A DNA stretch of 9,965 nt, taken from NCBI GenBank assembly GCA_029777735.1, contig JAKORR010000299.1, positions 1 through 9,965 on the forward strand, written 5' to 3'. The translations under genes were made by a program, and so were the position numbers. The stretch is from Armatimonadota bacterium (GTDB lineage: Bacteria > Armatimonadota > Zipacnadia > Zipacnadales > FEN-943). Positions 6,519 through 9,965 of this stretch are shown one piece after another. Each line of letters opens with the position of its first letter. Position 1 is the first letter of the stretch. A model generated the notes under the pieces. It made no database searches. It was given only the letters and a program-made list of their open reading frames with translations, and had not been told where the DNA came from.

Positions 6519-7745
6519 ATGGAGTCAGACACCAGCAGGCAGGAGAGGGAACAAGACAGGAGAGTATCGCGACGGGATTTTCTGCACCAGACGGCGGTAG
6601 GGCTGGCCGCTGCCGGGATAGGCAGCGCAGCTCTAGCCGCTCCACCGAAGAGCCGGGGCCAGTCGCAGCAGTTCACAGCGGCGCCGGGGGATGATGCGGG
6701 CACAGGTATGCCCTACATCGGCATCCCAGCGTGCCAGATCAGGATCTCGCGGGTCATGATAGGGCCCGCTCCCCAGGCCGTACAGACCCGCATGATTCAG
6801 TACGGCTGCAACTACCTGCACAAGGTCGATGGCTGCGGTTCGCAACAGTTCCTGCGACAGCTCGACTGGGACTTTTTCTACTGTGACGTGGTTCTGGACA
6901 AACTCAACCGCGACGAAGTGATCCAGGAGTTCGAGCAGCGGCGCTCCAAGGCAGGCCTGGATGTCGTTCACTTCTTCAAGATCCACGCCACTCTAAAGAC
7001 TCCCGAGGACTTGGAACGATACCCGAGCGTCTTCGAAGCCTTTCAGACACTGCGCGACCAGGGCAAGACCAAGTGGCTTGCCACAAGCCTCCACTCAGGA
7101 GCTGAAATGCTCGATGCCTGCGTCGAGAGCGGATTGTTCACTCAGATTCAGATTGGGTTCAACCCGACGAAAATCTCGGACCAAGCTACTTATCGAGCGA
7201 TCGCTAAGGCACAGGAAAAGGGCCTTGCGATCGTGTCCATGAAGGTGTTCATGGGCGGTCCGAGCAAGTGGGAAAACAATCCCCAGGTTCGGCAGGTGCT
7301 GCAACAGTACTGGCCGGAAGGCACCACCGCCGCGCAGGCAGTGGCGCGCTGGAACCTGGCGCAGCCGGGGATCACGGCAATCGTGCCGGCCTGCAGCAAT
7401 GTCGAGCAGGCCGAGTCCGCCTGCACGGCGGTGGGCGCACAACTCCAGGCATGGGAGCGCGAGGGAGTCGAGGCTCTAGGCGCGGCGCTATCGGACAGCT
7501 TTTGCCGATCTTGTCGCCACTGCGAAGGAGTGTGCCCCTCCGGACTGCCTATCTCGGACCTGCTGCGGTACCGCATGTACGCAGCTGACTACGGCGAGGT
7601 CGCGGGCGCTCGAGCGCTCTATCACGCCTTGCCTAGGGACCAGCGAGCCGACCGCTGCAGCGACTGCGGCGCGTGCGAAGAAGCTTGTCCCTACAACCTG
7701 AAGGTCACGGCGATGCTGTCGGAGACCCGCCGTCTGTTGGCCTAG
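6519..7745 (+). CDS. Tat-exported aldo/keto-reductase-like protein with two [4Fe-4S] motifs
   Basis: It is a 408-residue fusion of an aldo/keto reductase (AKR)-type barrel with a C-terminal bacterial ferredoxin domain, probably acting outside the cytoplasmic membrane; its substrate and electron partner are unknown. Residues 17-22 read SRRDFL, a twin-arginine signal, followed by a hydrophobic stretch to about 41. The barrel spans roughly 70-320. The ferredoxin domain has two CxxCxxCxxxCP clusters, C329/C332/C335/C339 and C380/C383/C386/C390, enough for two [4Fe-4S] centres. The oddity is the catalytic tetrad. By my alignment the 'NFFDTAPGYGS' segment of normal AKRs is NYLHKVDGCGS (98-108), so Asp is His101 and the catalytic Tyr is Cys106. 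The Lys position is Asp123, and only the His seems kept (H156 in HFFKIHA). It may be a non-AKR oxidoreductase, a binding protein or an altered enzyme. It lies 61 bases after the DUF6599-type gene. Confidence 0.87.
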   Translation: MESDTSRQEREQDRRVSRRDFLHQTAVGLAAAGIGSAALAAPPKSRGQSQQFTAAPGDDAGTGMPYIGIPACQIRISRVMIGPAPQAVQTRMIQYGCNYLHKVDGCGSQQFLRQLDWDFFYCDVVLDKLNRDEVIQEFEQRRSKAGLDVVHFFKIHATLKTPEDLERYPSVFEAFQTLRDQGKTKWLATSLHSGAEMLDACVESGLFTQIQIGFNPTKISDQATYRAIAKAQEKGLAIVSMKVFMGGPSKWENNPQVRQVLQQYWPEGTTAAQAVARWNLAQPGITAIVPACSNVEQAESACTAVGAQLQAWEREGVEALGAALSDSFCRSCRHCEGVCPSGLPISDLLRYRMYAADYGEVAGARALYHALPRDQRADRCSDCGACEEACPYNLKVTAMLSETRRLLA

Positions 7746-8002
7746 CTCCCTGCGCCCACGAGTAGAGAGAAACACGTCCGGACTTTGCACTCGCAGGAGC
7801 GAGAGGACGTCTGGGTTCAGTCCTGGGCGATTGCTTTGTCGCCTGTCTACAAGCTTGTCACGTCGCTCGGAATGGCCGATGGTCCATCTGCGCGGGCAGG
7901 CAGAGCTCGCTTCCTCTCTTTCGCGTCGCGGCCCGTGTGGAAGGTATCTCGTCTCTCACATCGAAATGCTTCAGCATCCCTATTTGCAGAGGAGGTCCAG
8001 TG
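7746..8002. other. 257-base gap before the aminotransferase, with a stem-loop
   Basis: No gene is visible; the downstream frame is open here but reads as non-coding before 8003. At 7774-7810 ACGTCC pairs with GGACGT, enclosing a 5-bp hairpin CTCGC-agga-GCGAG (7790-7803). An 8-base palindrome GTCCGGAC lies at 7776-7783. No T-run follows, so it is not a canonical terminator. I find no convincing -35/-10 pair. This gap is the most likely operon break in the right arm. Confidence 0.45.
7990..7996 (+). promoter_or_regulatory. Ribosome binding site of the DegT-family gene
   Basis: The full consensus AGGAGGT sits 6 bases before the GTG at 8003 and only 3 before the adjacent GTG at 8000. This favours 8003 and argues against the longer open frame from the GTG at 7937. 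Confidence 0.8.
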
Positions 8003-9262
8003 GTGAGCCAACTAGCGATTAAGGGCGGACCAATCACCATAAACCGGCCTTTGGGCAAGTCCTGGCCGATCTATGGCGACCTTGAAGAGCAGTATCTGAG
8101 CGAGGTCCTGCGCTCGGGCAAGTGGTGGCGCGGGGCCTACAGCGACGAGGCGGTAGCCCAGTCCAAGGTGGCCTGCTTCGAACAGGCCTTCGCGGAATAT
8201 CAGGACGCGAGGTACGGCGTGGCCGTCACCAACGGGACGCAGGCCATCGAGTGTGCCTTGAAGGCTTTAGACATCAAGCCAGGCGACGAAGTGATCGTAC
8301 CCGCGGCGACCTTTGTGGCCTCCGCCACTGCCGTAATCTTGGTCAACGCGATACCAATCATTGTGGACATCGACCCGGCCACTTACCAGATAAGTCCCGA
8401 CGCTGTCGAGGCGGCCCTTACCGAACGGACAGCGGGTATCATCCCCGTGCACTATGGTGGATACCCCTGCGATATGGACCGCCTCAACGCCATCGCCCAG
8501 CGGCATGGGCTCTTCGTGCTCGAGGATTGTGCGCACGCCCACGGCACCCTTTACCAAGGCAGGAAGCTGGGCGCCCGCGGCGACATGGGCGCCTTTAGCC
8601 TACAGATGGGCAAGACCCTTACCTGCGGCGAGGGGGGCATCGTGCTCACCAACGACGAGAAGCTGGCCGAGAAGGCCTTCAGCTTCCACCATATCGGGCG
8701 AATGCCCGGCAGACCCTTCTACGAGTTCCACCTGGTGGCAAGCAACCTGCGGATGACCGAGTGGCAAGGGGCGATCACTCTTGCCCAGCTCTCGCGCCTC
8801 GACGAGCAAGCACGAACACGGGACGCCAACGCTCGCCGGCTCGAGGATGGGCTACGCGATATACCGGGCGTGGCGCCTATCGAACGCGTGACGGGGCTCG
8901 AACGCTGGAACTTCTACTTCTACCATTGGCGGTTCATCAAGGATGAATGGCCCGAAGGCGTTACCCGCGATGTGTTCATGGAGGCGCTCGGAGCCGAGGG
9001 TGTGCCTGTGCATCTAGGGCACTTGCAGCCTATCTACCAGAATCCCCTCTTCGTCGAGCGTAATTTTGGGCCGGTGGCTTATCCGGCTGGCGTGGAACCG
9101 CCCGACTACTCAGCCGTTCATTGCCCCGAGTGCGAACGTATCTTTCGCGAAGAAGGCATCTCAATGCCCCACGCGACATTTCTTGGCGGGACTGAGGATA
9201 TGGACCTGGTGCTGGATGCCGTGCGGAAGATACGCGAGAACGCTGAGGAGCTGATCAGTTAG
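8003..9262 (+). CDS. DegT/DnrJ/EryC1/StrS-family PLP aminotransferase
   Basis: This is a cytoplasmic PLP-dependent aminotransferase of the sugar-aminotransferase family, which transfers an amino group (usually from Glu or Gln) to a keto sugar or keto cyclitol. Members related to AHBA synthase and scyllo-inosose aminotransferases share its features. From the GTG at 8003 it has 419 residues, a full-length size. Visible landmarks are VTNGTQAIECALKAL (75-89, PLP phosphate region), EVIVPAATFVASATAV (96-111), VLEDCAHAHG (172-181) with D175 facing the pyridine nitrogen, and MGAFSLQMGKTLTCGEGG (195-212) with K204 as the Schiff-base lysine. The C-terminal part (HCPECERIFREEGISMPH, 373-390) also fits the family. 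The exact substrate cannot be read from sequence. It is the one right-arm enzyme apart from the archaemetzincin that lacks an export signal. Confidence 0.93.
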   Translation: MSQLAIKGGPITINRPLGKSWPIYGDLEEQYLSEVLRSGKWWRGAYSDEAVAQSKVACFEQAFAEYQDARYGVAVTNGTQAIECALKALDIKPGDEVIVPAATFVASATAVILVNAIPIIVDIDPATYQISPDAVEAALTERTAGIIPVHYGGYPCDMDRLNAIAQRHGLFVLEDCAHAHGTLYQGRKLGARGDMGAFSLQMGKTLTCGEGGIVLTNDEKLAEKAFSFHHIGRMPGRPFYEFHLVASNLRMTEWQGAITLAQLSRLDEQARTRDANARRLEDGLRDIPGVAPIERVTGLERWNFYFYHWRFIKDEWPEGVTRDVFMEALGAEGVPVHLGHLQPIYQNPLFVERNFGPVAYPAGVEPPDYSAVHCPECERIFREEGISMPHATFLGGTEDMDLVLDAVRKIRENAEELIS

Positions 9263-9325
9263 GAGCAAGTGTGGCGGCTCGCGGGTGCGTAAAGCCCTGT
9301 CGGGTCACATCTGGGGGAAGAGGCC

Positions 9326-9965
9326 ATGAGGGGCGCCTTATCGGTGGCAGGGTTGTTGGTCTTTACAGTGCTGCTGCTGGCGCTGGGGTGCTCTCGCCCC
9401 CCGCCACAGGCGGGGCCTGTCGGGCCTAGGCCCGACGTTGGCCCAGACGCGACTGCGGCGGGCCCCGAGACACAACCCTTCGTTGGTTCCCCTGGGGCAG
9501 GCAAGAGAGAAGCCGACCTCTCGGACAAGCGCATAGCGATGGTCGTGGCGCCCAAGGACTTCCGCGATGAGGAGTTTGAGACGCCCTACCAGAAGCTAGG
9601 TGGCTTCGGCGCGAAGATCACCGTGGCATCGCTGATCGAGGGTGAGTGCGTAGGCGTTAAGGGCACTAAGGTTCAGGCCGTGATTGCGGTGAAGGACCTA
9701 GTTCCCAAGGACTACGACGCCCTGGTGTTCATCGGTGGGCCCGGCATGGTGGAGCACGTCGAGAACGCGCAATTCATCGCGGCAGCCCAAGCTTTCGCTA
9801 AGGCAGGCAAGCTGGTCGCGGCCATCTGCGTGTCACCGGTCATCCTCGCAAAGGCTGGCTTGCTGAAGGGTCTGCGGGCTACGGTCTCGCCAGGAATGGA
9901 GGAAGAGCTGACAGAGAGAGGCGCTCAGGTCACCAGCGACGACGTCGTGGTTAGCGGCCGCATTA
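9326..9965 (+). CDS. DJ-1/PfpI-family lipoprotein (3' end cut by window)
   Basis: This partial gene gives 213 residues before the window ends, with the frame open. The N-terminus is a lipoprotein signal: a hydrophobic stretch 7-20 ending in ALGC, with C22 as the lipidated residue. Ala rather than Leu at the -3 position is a little unusual. A Pro/Gly/Ala-rich linker (24-60) tethers the domain, which starts near 66. It has the family's elements: FRDEEFETPY (79-88) with E83 at the conserved glutamate, YDALVFIGGPG (130-140), and AAICVSPVILAKAGLLKG (165-182) with C168 as nucleophile. In PfpI-type proteases the residue after this Cys is His; here it is Val169, so a typical Cys-His protease triad is unlikely. 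Family members include proteases, deglycase/glyoxalase-like enzymes and chaperones, and I cannot choose among them. GGGGGA lies 7 bases before the ATG. It follows the aminotransferase by 63 bases. Confidence 0.88.
   Translation, partial: MRGALSVAGLLVFTVLLLALGCSRPPPQAGPVGPRPDVGPDATAAGPETQPFVGSPGAGKREADLSDKRIAMVVAPKDFRDEEFETPYQKLGGFGAKITVASLIEGECVGVKGTKVQAVIAVKDLVPKDYDALVFIGGPGMVEHVENAQFIAAAQAFAKAGKLVAAICVSPVILAKAGLLKGLRATVSPGMEEELTERGAQVTSDDVVVSGRI
9419..9436. repeat. Perfect 18-bp palindrome inside the DJ-1 lipoprotein gene
   Basis: GTCGGGCCTAGGCCCGAC is its own reverse complement over all 18 bases. An adjacent 6-bp stem ACAGGC-ggg-GCCTGT (9406-9420) overlaps its first two bases. Both lie in the codons of the low-complexity Pro/Gly linker behind the lipobox. 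They could be a protein-binding site, an mRNA structure slowing translation after the signal peptide, or a by-product of GC-rich linker codons. Confidence 0.75.

Noticed and set aside
8122..8598. A 158-codon plus-strand frame within the aminotransferase gene
   Set aside because: It is out of frame with K204 and other conserved aminotransferase motifs, and its Arg/Gly-rich composition is typical of a shadow frame.

Overview
The window looks like chromosome from an uncultured, GC-rich bacterium. The lineage cannot be fixed from sequence alone. Secreted DUF4838-type proteins, DUF6599 proteins, Tat-exported Fe-S aldo/keto reductases and DegT-type aminotransferases are frequent in Planctomycetota, Armatimonadota, Hydrogenedentota and similar groups, so one of these is my best inference. 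Genes are densely packed, with strong Shine-Dalgarno (SD) sites (AGGAGGT, GGAGGTG, AGAGGTGA) and some GTG starts. I see no tRNA, rRNA, CRISPR array, insertion sequence or integrase, and no gene-free stretch above 300 bases.

Left arm, minus strand (about 1-2112): a well-formed promoter at 2084-2112 reads leftward into an unrecognised four-helix membrane protein. This is followed after 26 bases by hisS (histidyl-tRNA synthetase). Twelve bases beyond hisS is the possible start of another gene that runs off the window.

Right arm, plus strand (2266-9965): six genes all point away from the left arm. They are a bacterial archaemetzincin (zinc protease); a secreted 857-residue DUF4838-type protein whose start codon overlaps the protease stop (ATGA); a secreted DUF6599-type protein; a Tat-exported aldo/keto-reductase-like protein with two [4Fe-4S] motifs but a degraded catalytic tetrad; a PLP-dependent DegT/DnrJ/EryC1/StrS aminotransferase; and a DJ-1/PfpI-family lipoprotein cut by the window end. 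Gaps are 158, 61, 257 and 63 bases after the ATGA overlap. The first two genes are almost certainly one transcription unit. The rest may be one operon or two, the 257-base gap being the likeliest break.

Four of the six right-arm products carry export signals (two Sec, one Tat, one lipoprotein). DUF4838 is a glycoside-hydrolase-like family, and DegT enzymes make amino sugars or aminocyclitols. A link to sugar or glycan handling at the cell envelope is therefore reasonable, but it is an inference. The most unusual points are the altered active site of the reductase-like protein, the coupling of an archaemetzincin to a glycosidase-like gene, and two perfect inverted repeats inside coding sequence (1412-1440 and 9419-9436).
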